Assembly: GCA_944386045.1 (NCBI GenBank)
Contig: CALWZO010000008.1
Coordinates: forward strand, 1-64,000
Reading direction: 5' to 3'
From: an uncultured Clostridia bacterium
Lineage (GTDB): Bacteria > Bacillota > Clostridia > Oscillospirales > Ruminococcaceae
DNA: 64,000 bases
The position numbers were made by a program, and so were the translations under genes. This document shows, piece by piece, positions 51,578-59,835 of this stretch; within the stretch, counting starts at the first letter, position 1; each line of letters opens with the position of its first letter. The notes under the pieces are model-generated. The model was given only the letters and a program-made list of their open reading frames with translations. It made no database searches and was not told the origin of the DNA.

Positions 51578-51742
51578 TTATGTATAGGACTTGACCGTGT
51601 TATATGCGTTTTTAGCACCATGATAATATGCGTACGCTAATGCCAGATCTGACACCAATAATCCTGTATTGGCAATTTCCCCAATACCCGGAATAGCTGT
51701 AACTAATATCATTACTGCATCAAAAAGAGTGTCGCTTGTCAT
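51578..51742 (-). CDS. 54-residue hydrophobic peptide
   Basis: A short reading frame with a good site (GGAGG, nine bases before the ATG). The protein begins MTSDTLFDAVMILVTAIPG, continues with a Gly-spaced hydrophobic stretch (GIGEIANTGLLVSDLALAYA) and ends in a polar tail with YYHGAKNAYNTVKSYT. It resembles small membrane-active or bacteriocin-like peptides but has no double-glycine leader. Codons (TTA, ATA, GCA, ATT) are more AT-rich than the following gene. Real translation is likely from the site; function unknown. Confidence 0.6.
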   Translation of the reverse strand: MTSDTLFDAVMILVTAIPGIGEIANTGLLVSDLALAYAYYHGAKNAYNTVKSYT

Positions 51743-51769
51743 TCCTTATTGCCTCCGCGATTTATAAAT

Positions 51770-51820
51770 TCATACAATTAAAACTAAAAAATGCGAATGA
51801 TTTATAGCCTTTGAGTTCAT
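51770..51820 (-). CDS. 16-residue candidate leader peptide
   Basis: ATG preceded by GGAGTGA at good spacing encodes MNSKAINHSHFLVLIV and stops 27 bases before the 54-residue gene. It may be a leader or a chance frame. The 220 bases further upstream to the thrS terminator are AT-rich and hold no gene. Confidence 0.3.
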   Translation of the reverse strand: MNSKAINHSHFLVLIV

Positions 51821-52040
51821 TGGAATCACTCCATATTAAAAATATATTTTACAGCTTAATAATATCATAAGACAAAATGGAAAAAAAGTTGTGAAAAGTA
51901 GAATTTGACAAGAGTATTTTATACAAGGTACATAAATGTGGTATGACCGGCAGTTTATTGAATAATTATGCTGAAATCTGAAGCATTTTACAGACTAAAA
52001 ACGCTATATCTGGATCACAAAAAGCATGTTACAGCGCAAT

Positions 52041-52067
52041 AAAAACGGCAGGCTGTAAAGCCTGCCG
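52041..52067 (-). terminator. Terminator of thrS
   Basis: CGGCAGGC pairs with GCCTGCCG around a six-base loop; on the minus strand it is followed by TTTTTATTG. Confidence 0.9.
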
Positions 52068-52086
52068 CTGTTTTTACAGATTGATA

Positions 52087-53988
52087 TTACAGTCTGCGTT
52101 CTTTGATTTCTTTTACCACATAGTCTATAAAGTCTGCTGTGGGCATTGCGTCTTTCAGCACTTCTTTTCTGTCGCGTACAGAAACTGAGCCGTCTGCGAT
52201 TTCCTTGTCGCCTACAACCAGCATGTACGGAACTTTTTGCAGCTGATTTTCCCTGATGCGGTAGCCCATCTTTTCGTTGCGGTCGTCCACTTTGGCGCGG
52301 ATGCCGGCTGCTTCCAGCTTTTTCAGCACTTCGTATGCGTAGTCTTTGTGTGCTTCGCCTACCGGGATAACCACTGCCTGTACAGGAGCCAGCCATGTGG
52401 GGAATGCACCGGCAAAGTGTTCGATAAGTATGCCGATAAAGCGTTCGATAGAGCCGTAGGCAACGCGGTGAATCATTACCGGGCGGTGTTTTTCACCGTC
52501 TGCGCCCACATATTCCAGCTCAAAGCGTTCGGGCATCTGCATATCCAGCTGGATTGTACCGCACTGCCATGTTCTTCCCAGGGCATCTTTCAGGTGGAAG
52601 TCGATCTTCGGACCGTAGAATGCGCCGTCGCCTTCGTTTACAACATAGGGCAGGCCCAGTTCTTCCAAAGCGCCGCGCAAACCTTCTGTTGCCAGTTCCC
52701 AATCTTCGTCAGAGCCCATGGAATCTTCCGGTCTTGTGGACAGTTCGGCATGGTATGACAGGCCGAACAGGTTGTAAACTTCGTTGAACAGTTTTACAAC
52801 GCCTTTGATCTCGTCGCGGATCTGGTCAGGTGTCATAAAGATGTGGGCGTCGTCCTGGTGGAAGCATCTTACACGCATAAGGCCGTTCAGGGCGCCGGAC
52901 AGTTCGTGACGGTGCACCAGACCTATTTCACCCACTCTCATGGGCAGGTCACGATAGGAATGGGGCTCCATTTTGTACACCAGCATTCCGCCGGGGCAGT
53001 TCATGGGTTTTACAGCGTAATCGTCACCGTCTATCTTTGTAAAGTACATGTTGTCTTTGTAGTTATCCCAGTGACCGGATGTTTCCCACAGCTGACGGTT
53101 GAGGATGATAGGTGTGGATATTTCCACATAGCCTTCGCGTTTGTGCAGCTCTCTCCAGTAGTCCAGCAGTGTGTTGTAGATTATCATACCATTAGGCAGG
53201 AAGAACGGGAAACCGGGGCCTTCATCGCACATTTCAAATATGCGCAGCTCTTTGCCCAGTTTTCTGTGGTCGCGTTTTTTTGCCTCTTCCAGCATGTTCA
53301 GATATTCGTCCAGCTGTTTCTGTTTGGGGAAGGATATGCCGTAAACGCGTTTGAGCATCTTGTTGTTGCTGTCACCGCGCCAGTAGGCGCCGGCTACGCT
53401 CATTATTTTGTATGCGCCTATGGGTGATGTGCTCATCAGGTGAGGGCCGGCGCACAGGTCTGTAAAGCCTTCCTGTTCGTAGAAGGAGATTTCTTCGCCT
53501 TCCGGCAGTTCGTTTATCAGCTCCTGTTTGTATTCATTGCCGGCAAATTTTGCCAGGGCTTCTTCCTTGCCCAGTACATAGCGTTTTATTTCGCTGCCGG
53601 CCTTGGATATTGCTTTCATTTCGGCTTCGATTTTGGCAATCAGCTCTTCGTCGAAGTTTACATCTGTGTCGATGTCATAGTAAAAACCATTTTCAATGGC
53701 CGGGCCTATTGTCAGTTTTGCATCGGGTATAAATTTCAGTATTGCCTGAGCCATAACATGGCTGGATGTATGCCAGAATGCCTTTTTGCCTTCTTTGTCA
53801 TCAAATGTAAGAATTTCCAGGTTTACATCTTTGTCAGCTACATCACGCAGATCGTGAATTTCGCCGTCAACTTTGGCACAGGTGGCGTTTTCATACAGCC
53901 TGCCGCTGATGGATTTTGCTATTTCGCCATAGCTTACGGGGCTGTCAAATTCTTTGACGCTGCCGTCTTTAAGTGTTACTTTAATCAT
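52087..53988 (-). CDS. thrS: Threonyl-tRNA synthetase
   Basis: A 633-residue class II synthetase. Order: TGS domain (residues 1-60), the second additional editing domain with the HTSSHVMAQAI zinc/editing motif (H73-xxx-H77), the catalytic core with VKPMNCPGGM containing the zinc Cys, RVRCFHQDDAHIF and VMIHRVAYGSIERFIGIL, and a C-terminal anticodon-binding domain (VIPVGEAHKDYA onward). The start is ATG 53988; a longer frame runs back through the T-box. The upstream T-box leader makes expression depend on uncharged tRNA-Thr. Codon use is optimised. Confidence 0.97.
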   Translation of the reverse strand: MIKVTLKDGSVKEFDSPVSYGEIAKSISGRLYENATCAKVDGEIHDLRDVADKDVNLEILTFDDKEGKKAFWHTSSHVMAQAILKFIPDAKLTIGPAIENGFYYDIDTDVNFDEELIAKIEAEMKAISKAGSEIKRYVLGKEEALAKFAGNEYKQELINELPEGEEISFYEQEGFTDLCAGPHLMSTSPIGAYKIMSVAGAYWRGDSNNKMLKRVYGISFPKQKQLDEYLNMLEEAKKRDHRKLGKELRIFEMCDEGPGFPFFLPNGMIIYNTLLDYWRELHKREGYVEISTPIILNRQLWETSGHWDNYKDNMYFTKIDGDDYAVKPMNCPGGMLVYKMEPHSYRDLPMRVGEIGLVHRHELSGALNGLMRVRCFHQDDAHIFMTPDQIRDEIKGVVKLFNEVYNLFGLSYHAELSTRPEDSMGSDEDWELATEGLRGALEELGLPYVVNEGDGAFYGPKIDFHLKDALGRTWQCGTIQLDMQMPERFELEYVGADGEKHRPVMIHRVAYGSIERFIGILIEHFAGAFPTWLAPVQAVVIPVGEAHKDYAYEVLKKLEAAGIRAKVDDRNEKMGYRIRENQLQKVPYMLVVGDKEIADGSVSVRDRKEVLKDAMPTADFIDYVVKEIKERRL

Positions 53989-54046
53989 CGTTTTTTCCCT
54001 TTCTGTTTTTGTATTTTTGTTTACAGATTTTGGGACGGCAGGCAAT

Positions 54047-54270
54047 AAAAAAACACCTGCATCCCAAACGGGATGAGGTGTGTCATACCCCACGGTTCCA
54101 CCCGAATTGCAGAAATTATCTGCCACTCTTGAAAGATATAACGGTCTTGCCCGGGCAAAGTTCGCTTTGCCGCTCTGCGGTGGTACCTTACACCTGGCTT
54201 TTGCCTTTTTTCACCGGCCAAAGGCTCTCTGAAAAAGCGTTGGTATAAAACATGTCCGCATCAATGCTTT
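54047..54270 (-). promoter_or_regulatory. T-box riboswitch of thrS
   Basis: Reading leftward, a stem I region with the AGAGAG element and GGTACC (a likely ACC Thr specifier near 54177-54186) is followed by the T-box sequence GGGTGGAACCGTGG (54090-54103). Then a terminator ACACCTGCATCCC/GGGATGAGGTGT (54053-54082) with a run of seven T follows. Uncharged tRNA-Thr would pair with the TGGAAC bulge and form the antiterminator. Placed 60 bases before the thrS start. Confidence 0.93.
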
Positions 54271-54276
54271 ATTGTT

Positions 54277-54305
54277 ATATTAGCACTTTTTACAAAGGCT
54301 GTCAA
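54277..54305 (-). promoter_or_regulatory. Promoter of the thrS T-box transcript
   Basis: On the minus strand: TTGACA (54300-54305), a 17-base spacer, TAATAT (54277-54282). Confidence 0.8.
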
Positions 54306-54313
54306 TATATTTC

Positions 54314-54342
54314 TTGACAAGTGGGAAGTATACATTTAAAAT
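54314..54342 (+). promoter_or_regulatory. Promoter candidate of rny
   Basis: TTGACA (54314-54319), a 17-base spacer and TAAAAT (54337-54342), giving a leader of about 100 AT-rich bases. It is back to back with the thrS promoter. Confidence 0.65.
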
Positions 54343-54452
54343 ATAATATGTAACATATTTATTTATGAAAATTGTATTTTATATTATAAATATAAGACAT
54401 TATATATAAATAAAATTGAAAATGTTAAAGATTTTAACAAAGGAGAAACAGC

Positions 54453-56012
54453 ATGACATTACCATTGTGGCAGGTTGCCTTGGTAGTGCTCATTGTGTCA
54501 GTCGTCGCCGGCCTGATTTGTTTCAAGCTGGGCGAATCTTATAGACGCAGGACTGCTGAACGGAAAATCGGCAGTGCAGAAGACGAAGCAAAAAGAATAA
54601 TCAATGACGCTATCAAGTCAGCTGAACAAAAGAGAAAAGAAACATTACTGGAAGCAAAAGACGAGATTTTCAAGCTGAAAGCGGAGGGCGACAAAGAACT
54701 GAAAGAGCGCCGCAACGAGGTGTCCCGTCAGGAGCGCAGGCTCAACCAGAAGGAAGAAAACCTGGACAAAAAGACCGAAGCCTTGGAGAAAAAAGATGCG
54801 GACATGAAGCAGAAAGAACTGCTTATCGCCGCCCGCCTGGACGAAGTGGAGCAGATAAAACAGCGCCAGCTGGACAAACTGGAATCAATTTCCGGTCTGT
54901 CACAGGAAGCCGCAAAAGGCATAATTCTCCAGCGACTGGATGAACAGCTGACCCATGAAAAAGCTGTTAAAATCAATTCTTATGAAACACAGTTGAAAGA
55001 AGAAAGCGATGAAATCGCCAGAAATCTTCTTACACAGGCTATTGCCCGCTGTGCCGCAGACCATTCGCGGGAAGCTGTTGTCAGCGTGGTACCGCTGCCC
55101 AGCGACGAGATGAAGGGCCGTATTATAGGCCGTGAAGGCCGCAATATCCGCGCTTTGGAAAACGCCACCGGTGTTGATCTGATAATTGACGACACACCGG
55201 AAGCCATCACAATATCCAGTTTTGACCCGATACGCCGCGAGGTGGCAAGACAGACGCTGGAAAAACTTATCTCTGACGGACGCATACATCCGGCCAGAAT
55301 AGAAGAAACAGTGGAAAAAGCCCGCAGGGAAGTGGACATCACCATAAAAAAAGAGGGCGAAAGAGCTGTTATGGAAGCCGGTATCCACGGTTTGCACCCG
55401 GAGATGGTCAAACTGCTGGGCAGGCTGAAATACCGTACCAGCTACGGACAGAATGTGCTGAAACATTCGCTGGAAGTCAGCTTTTTGTCAGGACTTCTGG
55501 CCAGCGAGCTGGGCGTGGATGTGGCCCTGGCAAAGCGTGCAGGTCTGCTGCATGACATAGGCAAAGGCCTGGATCACGAGTATGAAGGCACACATGTTAC
55601 CATCGGTGTTGAAATGGCCAAAAAATATAAAGAGCCGGCAGCGGTTATTCATGCGATACATGCCCATCACAATGATGTGGAGCCGCAGACACCTCTGGCA
55701 TTTATAGTTATGGCAGCGGATGCTATCAGCGCGGCCAGACCCGGCGCAAGAAGGGAAAACCTGGAAAACTATATCAAGCGTCTGGAAAAGCTGGAAGAGA
55801 TATCCAACAGCTTTGCCGGTGTTGAAACAAGCTATGCAGTACAGGCCGGCCGTGAAGTGAGAATTATGGTCAAACCCGAAGCGGTGAATGACGACCAGAT
55901 TGTAATTCTTGCACGCGACATTGTTTCCAAAATAGAAAACGAGCTGGACTATCCCGGACAGATAAAGGTAAATGTCATCAGGGAAAGCCGCGCGGTGGAT
56001 TACGCAAAATAA
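54453..56012 (+). CDS. rny: Ribonuclease Y
   Basis: A 519-residue membrane-anchored endoribonuclease that starts mRNA decay in Firmicutes. An N-terminal helix (about residues 5-26) is followed by a long coiled coil (about 35-200, Glu/Lys/Arg-rich), a KH domain with [19 protein letters not shown], and an HD domain with [15 protein letters not shown] and [12 protein letters not shown]. Length is typical. AAAGGAG lies eight bases before the ATG. In many relatives ymdB and spoVS follow directly; here two small genes are inserted. Confidence 0.97.
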   Translation: MTLPLWQVALVVLIVSVVAGLICFKLGESYRRRTAERKIGSAEDEAKRIINDAIKSAEQKRKETLLEAKDEIFKLKAEGDKELKERRNEVSRQERRLNQKEENLDKKTEALEKKDADMKQKELLIAARLDEVEQIKQRQLDKLESISGLSQEAAKGIILQRLDEQLTHEKAVKINSYETQLKEESDEIARNLLTQAIARCAADHSREAVVSVVPLPSDEMKGRIIGREGRNIRALENATGVDLIIDDTPEAITISSFDPIRREVARQTLEKLISDGRIHPARIEETVEKARREVDITIKKEGERAVMEAGIHGLHPEMVKLLGRLKYRTSYGQNVLKHSLEVSFLSGLLASELGVDVALAKRAGLLHDIGKGLDHEYEGTHVTIGVEMAKKYKEPAAVIHAIHAHHNDVEPQTPLAFIVMAADAISAARPGARRENLENYIKRLEKLEEISNSFAGVETSYAVQAGREVRIMVKPEAVNDDQIVILARDIVSKIENELDYPGQIKVNVIRESRAVDYAK

Positions 56013-56021
56013 TTAAATTAC

Positions 56022-56050
56022 AAGGCGGCCGGAAGGCCGCTTTTGTTTTT
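56022..56050 (+). terminator. Terminator of rny
   Basis: GCGGCC pairs with GGCCGC around GGAA, flanked by AAG and TTTTGTTTTT. Confidence 0.9.
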
Positions 56051-56060
56051 GGGCAATATT

Positions 56061-56091
56061 AAAGCCGGCGTCTGAATGATGCCGGCTTTTT
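56061..56091 (+). terminator. Second hairpin terminator after rny
   Basis: AAAGCCGGC pairs with GCCGGCTTT with an 11-base loop, followed by T. The rest of the gap to 56336 holds no supported gene. Confidence 0.7.
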
Positions 56092-56336
56092 ATGCAAACT
56101 TGCAGTGCCGCCTCCTCTCAAATGTGATTGTTGCCGCCGCTTTACAAAAAACAGCGGTATCTAACCGTAAAACCGTAAGCTGGCTGCGCGGTAATATTGA
56201 ATGTCGGCTTGCTTTGTTATATGGTAGTAATACCGGCGTATCCGCCTGTAAAATCATGTTTTGCGGCCAAAATGTAAATACCGGACATATACACACTTTT
56301 TATTGATTTCATTTGTCCGGAAATGTCTGTTATGTA

Positions 56337-56394
56337 TTGACAGCAAATTTATTATGTGATATATTTATAACATAAAGTTGTAAATATATCACAT
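56337..56394 (+). promoter_or_regulatory. Promoter and long perfect inverted repeat of the DUF3796-HTH unit
   Basis: TTGACA (56337-56342), a 17-base spacer and TATATT (56360-56365). The -10 lies inside the left arm of a perfect repeat: ATGTGATATATTTA (56354-56367) and TAAATATATCACAT (56381-56394), 14-base arms with a 13-base centre. The right arm ends just before the ribosome binding site. The HTH protein encoded second in the unit is the natural candidate to bind it. Confidence 0.8.
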
Positions 56395-56407
56395 GGAGGT
56401 TTTTACA

Positions 56408-56752
56408 ATGAAACGAAAACAGATAAACTACCTTGGATTTGTGTCGCTGCTGTCTTTGCTGGCCTTGCTGGGTTTTGGCGGAAACAGGGGATTTTTCGGT
56501 TTTCTGGGCTTTCTTGCCTATGCCAGATATTTCACTGTCCTGCCGGACGAGCTGTTTATGGAAAATCTGTGCAAAAGCTGTACAGCAGCAGCTATTTCAC
56601 AGCTGTTGTCACTCCTGCCGCTGATGTTCGGCTTTTATATGTTTATGGGAGATAAAGGCACCGGGGTTGCATTTGCAATGGCTTTTGTTGTTTTTCTTAT
56701 TGTGTTTTCTGTGGTTTTGGTTTATTATGAGTTAAAGGAAAGTAAAGCATAA
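56408..56752 (+). CDS. DUF3796-type membrane protein
   Basis: A 114-residue membrane protein with three to four helices (about 7-20, 24-36, 57-75, 86-108). The opening [36 protein letters not shown] is the recognisable family part; it is given here only by description of its Leu/Gly-rich helices and the FxGFLxY motif. The ATG at 56408 is eight bases after GGAGG; a start at 56393 would include that site. In other Firmicutes such genes sit beside a small HTH gene, as here. The pair is probably a membrane sensor or anti-regulator and its repressor. Confidence 0.82.
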   Translation: MKRKQINYLGFVSLLSLLALLGFGGNRGFFGFLGFLAYARYFTVLPDELFMENLCKSCTAAAISQLLSLLPLMFGFYMFMGDKGTGVAFAMAFVVFLIVFSVVLVYYELKESKA

Positions 56753-56754
56753 AT

Positions 56755-56970
56755 ATGATAAAAAACAGGATAAAAGAATACCGCGCAAAATTTGGCCTGA
56801 AACAGGAGGAGCTGGCGGCGGCAGTGGGGGTCCGTCGCGAAACCATAGTCAACCTGGAAAAAGGCAGGTACAATCCGTCGCTGGTGCTGGCCTGGAACAT
56901 AGCGGCAGTTTTTGGGGCAAGCATAGAGGATGTATTTACTGTTTGCAGCGATGAAGGAGAAAAGGCATAA
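56755..56970 (+). CDS. Small XRE-type HTH regulator (YozG-like)
   Basis: A 71-residue protein that is almost only a helix-turn-helix: [20 protein letters not shown], then [29 protein letters not shown]. This form is common in pairs with DUF3796-like or DUF2178-like membrane proteins. It begins two bases after the membrane gene and its stop overlaps the ymdB start by one base (TAATG), so all three are probably translated from one transcript. It likely binds the long repeat upstream. Confidence 0.9.
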   Translation: MIKNRIKEYRAKFGLKQEELAAAVGVRRETIVNLEKGRYNPSLVLAWNIAAVFGASIEDVFTVCSDEGEKA

Positions 56971-57740
56971 TGAATATTTTATTTATAGGCGATGTGGTGG
57001 GAAGCAATGGCCGCAGGCGGCTTTTGAACAACCTGCCGCGGCTTAAAAGGCAGTATGGTGCCGACCTGTGCATTGTAAACGGCGAAAACTCCAACGAAAG
57101 CGGTACGGGCATAACCAGAAGTGATGCGTCTGATATATTTGCCCGGGGGGCGGATGTGATAACCGGCGGCAACCATTCCATGCGCCGCGCAGACATAAGT
57201 TTTTACAGTGAAAACGAATACATCCTTTGCCCGCAGAATTTGCTGTATGCCGAAAAGGGCTGCGGTGTATGCACAGTGGACATGGGAAGATATACTGCGG
57301 CTGTTATAAATTTGATGGGAACCGCTTTTATAGAAAACCATAAAAACCCGTTTTTCCGGCTGGACGAGATACTGAAAGAGGTGGACTGCAAAACAGTAAT
57401 AGTAGATTTTCACGCCGAATCCACCGCCGAAAAGGCTGCTTTTGCCCATTATGCCGACGGGCGCGTAAGCGCAGTGATAGGCACCCACACCCATGTACAG
57501 ACCAATGATGAGAGAATATTGCCGGGCGGCACTGCATTTATCACCGATGCCGGCGCGGTTTGCGCAGAAAATTCGGTGCTGGGGGTGTCGGTTGACCTGG
57601 CCGTGGCAAAACAGAAATACCTGAAGCCTGTAAAATTTTGCACCGCTGAAGGTCCGGGATATATATGCGGTGTGCTTGTACAGACGGACCGGGAGGGAAA
57701 AGCGGTAAATATTGAAAAGGTTCACGCAGAATTCAGGTAA
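56970..57740 (+). CDS. ymdB: YmdB-family metallophosphoesterase
   Basis: A 256-residue enzyme of the YmdB/TIGR00282 family, a 2',3'-cNMP phosphodiesterase in B. subtilis that affects motility and biofilm choice. Metal-binding positions are all present: Asp8 in FIGDVVGS, VNGENSN, GGNHS (usual form GNHTWD), DFHAESTAEK and GTHTHVQTNDERI. The Trp-Asp after the His of GNH is replaced by Ser-Met. It directly follows the HTH gene, separated from rny by the inserted unit, which is unusual. Confidence 0.93.
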   Translation: MNILFIGDVVGSNGRRRLLNNLPRLKRQYGADLCIVNGENSNESGTGITRSDASDIFARGADVITGGNHSMRRADISFYSENEYILCPQNLLYAEKGCGVCTVDMGRYTAAVINLMGTAFIENHKNPFFRLDEILKEVDCKTVIVDFHAESTAEKAAFAHYADGRVSAVIGTHTHVQTNDERILPGGTAFITDAGAVCAENSVLGVSVDLAVAKQKYLKPVKFCTAEGPGYICGVLVQTDREGKAVNIEKVHAEFR

Positions 57741-57884
57741 AGTCAAAAAAATTAATTTAATTTTAACTTAATTTTCACTTATTCTATATATCATATAATG
57801 TAAGTATTTTAACAAGGTTAGTATTAGGCATATATCAGTGGATTATAGCCAATATTAAACTACATTACAGTAAGGAGATTTAAT

Positions 57885-58148
57885 ATGGATACATTAAAAG
57901 TTTCATCAAAGTCAAATCCTGTTTCCGTAGCCGGTGCCATAGCCGGAATTATCAGAGAAAAAGGCATAGTTGAAGTACAGGGCATAGGTGCAGGGGCTGT
58001 AAACCAGGCATTGAAAAGCGTAGCTGTTGCCAGAGGTTATCTTGCTCCGGGCGGTATAGATCTGGTTTGTGTACCTGCTTTTACCACAGTTGAAGTTGAC
58101 GGCGAGACCAAAACCGCAATGAAACTGATAGTTGAAACAAGAAAGTAA
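57885..58148 (+). CDS. spoVS: Stage V sporulation protein S
   Basis: An 87-residue protein nearly identical in pattern to SpoVS: LKVSSKSNPVSVAGAIAG, VQGIGAGAVNQALKSVAVARGY and DLVCVPAFTTVEVDGE. It is required for proper spore coat and core formation in B. subtilis and is widely kept in sporeformers. AAGGAG lies eight bases before the ATG. An AT-rich 140-base gap separates it from ymdB and probably has its own promoter. Confidence 0.97.
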   Translation: MDTLKVSSKSNPVSVAGAIAGIIREKGIVEVQGIGAGAVNQALKSVAVARGYLAPGGIDLVCVPAFTTVEVDGETKTAMKLIVETRK

Positions 58149-58152
58149 TTTG

Positions 58153-58184
58153 AAACCGCCCGCAGGGGCGGTTTTGTTTTTTTT
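58153..58184 (+). terminator. Terminator of spoVS
   Basis: AAACCGCCC pairs with GGGCGGTTT around GCAG, followed by TGTTTTTTTT. Confidence 0.92.
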
Positions 58185-58245
58185 ATGTATTGCGCATGCC
58201 GGCCGTATGGTACCGGAGCCGGCGAAAATAAAGGAGGCAAAATAT

Positions 58246-58722
58246 ATGCAGCTGCCGATACCAAAGCATTTACAGCCTTTTTTTACACCTACAGGCGAAA
58301 AAAACAGCGAATTTGAAGTCACCGGCGGGGTGAAATGCACCTGCGGCCGGCAGCGGTTTGAGGTGTGGGAGAGCAATGACAGACTGATAGTAAAGCTGGT
58401 ATGTCCCGACTGCTCAAAGGAAATAATCGCCTTTGACAGCGGAAAACATGGCTGGGACGGTTTTGTGGGCGGCTGTGATTTTGTGGACCGCAGCCTGCCT
58501 TGGGAAAGATACGGCTGCCCGCAGTGCGCCGGCTCCCTCTTCCGCGTTACAATCCATATAATGTCACAGGGAAAGCAGGATTTTATTAAAGAATGTGTGG
58601 CGCATGACGGCTCATTTTCGCCGGACGACTGGGTGAATGCTTTTGAGTGGATAGATATTTCACTGAAGTGTGAAAACTGCCGTCACACAGAAAACCGGTG
58701 GCTGGATATGGAAACAATGTAG
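58246..58722 (+). CDS. Zinc-binding hypothetical protein
   Basis: A 158-residue soluble protein with three cysteine pairs: VKCTCGRQRFEVW, LVCPDCSKEI and YGCPQCAGSLF, and a fourth at KCENCRHTENRW, so two zinc sites are likely. Alternating strands suggest a rubredoxin-like or zinc-ribbon fold. AAGGAGG is seven bases before the ATG at 58246. No conserved partner and no family I can name. Confidence 0.78.
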   Translation: MQLPIPKHLQPFFTPTGEKNSEFEVTGGVKCTCGRQRFEVWESNDRLIVKLVCPDCSKEIIAFDSGKHGWDGFVGGCDFVDRSLPWERYGCPQCAGSLFRVTIHIMSQGKQDFIKECVAHDGSFSPDDWVNAFEWIDISLKCENCRHTENRWLDMETM

Positions 58723-58904
58723 CACAGAACAGCCGGTGTTTTCGGCAATAAATTTGTATTTGGGGTTTACGGCTTAATTAAAATATAAAAAATATTTATT
58801 TGTGTAATTTTATTAAAATTTACGAATTTGTGAAGAAATTTTCCTTTAAATATGTTATAATATATAAAAATTAAGCCGAAAGGCGGAAAAGGTGGTAAAA
58901 ATTT

Positions 58905-59624
58905 ATGTCAGAATTTAAAGGTACTCCCCATAACCGGGCAAAACTGGGTGATATTGCAAAAACAGTGCTGATGCCCGGCGACCCGTTGAGAGCAAAATTT
59001 ATAGCTGATACTTTTTTGAAAGATGTAAAGCAGTTTAACAATGTGCGCGGCATGCTGGGCTTTACAGGCACATACAAAGGTGTTCCGGTATCTGTTATGG
59101 GCAGCGGTATGGGTATGCCCAGTATCGGTATCTATTCATACGAGCTGTATAAATTTTACGGCGTTGAAAACATCATCCGTGTTGGTACAGCCGGCGCTAT
59201 GAAAGAAGACCTGGCACTGTTTGATGTGGTGTTGGTTGACGGTTCATACAGCCAGTCAACCTATGCCAAATGTGCATACGGATACGAAGAGGATGTTCAG
59301 AAACCTTCTGAAGAATTGAACAGCGCAATAGAAAAAGCAGCAGCTGCCCTGGGCAAAAAAGTTACCAAAGGCTACATCAGCTCCAGCGATACCTTCTACT
59401 CAGACCCCGATGTGAAAAGAGAGCCCTGCAAATATGACCTGCTGTGCGCAGAAATGGAAAGCTTTGCATTGTTTGCAAATGCCCGCTATCTGGGCAAAAA
59501 AGCAGCCTGCATACTGACAATTTCCGACAGCATTGTTCTGAAACAGGAAACAACAGCAGAACAGAGACAGACAGCTTTTGTTGACATGATGGAAATCGCT
59601 TTGGATGCGGCAATTTCCCTGTAA
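58905..59624 (+). CDS. deoD: Purine-nucleoside phosphorylase DeoD type
   Basis: A 239-residue hexameric enzyme splitting purine nucleosides with phosphate. Diagnostic parts: GTPHNRAKLGDIAKTVLMPGDPLRAKFIA, VMGSGMGMPSIGIYSYEL, VGTAGAM and CAEMESFALFANA with the ribose-binding Glu, then ISDSIV. Length is typical. GGTGG precedes the ATG weakly. It is monocistronic between two terminators; nucleoside salvage is the likely role. Confidence 0.96.
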   Translation: MSEFKGTPHNRAKLGDIAKTVLMPGDPLRAKFIADTFLKDVKQFNNVRGMLGFTGTYKGVPVSVMGSGMGMPSIGIYSYELYKFYGVENIIRVGTAGAMKEDLALFDVVLVDGSYSQSTYAKCAYGYEEDVQKPSEELNSAIEKAAAALGKKVTKGYISSSDTFYSDPDVKREPCKYDLLCAEMESFALFANARYLGKKAACILTISDSIVLKQETTAEQRQTAFVDMMEIALDAAISL

Positions 59625-59635
59625 TTAACAGTTGC

Positions 59636-59663
59636 AAAAAGGCGGGATAAAACCCGTCTTTTT
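59636..59663 (+). terminator. Terminator of deoD
   Basis: GGCGGG pairs with CCCGTC (one G-T) around ATAAAA, followed by TTTTTG. Confidence 0.75.
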
Positions 59664-59710
59664 GTGATAAAAATTATGCAGTTTCAAAATAAATGTTTAA
59701 ATACACTATA

Positions 59711-59745
59711 ACAGCCGTTAAAATGCGGCTGTTTTTTTATTTTTA
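59711..59745 (+). terminator. Second terminator after deoD
   Basis: ACAGCCG pairs with CGGCTGT and is followed by TTTTTTATTTTT. Confidence 0.85.
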
Positions 59746-59835
59746 TACAATCTTTTTGGCTTTACATTTACTTTTGCTTTTTTGAGTATTATAATGGTAG
59801 ACAACAAATACGCTTTAGTAAGGAGAGATTGCGAC

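Noticed and set aside
58810-58904. Possible purine riboswitch upstream of the nucleoside phosphorylase gene
   Set aside because: The region is AT-rich and lacks the conserved three-way junction sequences.
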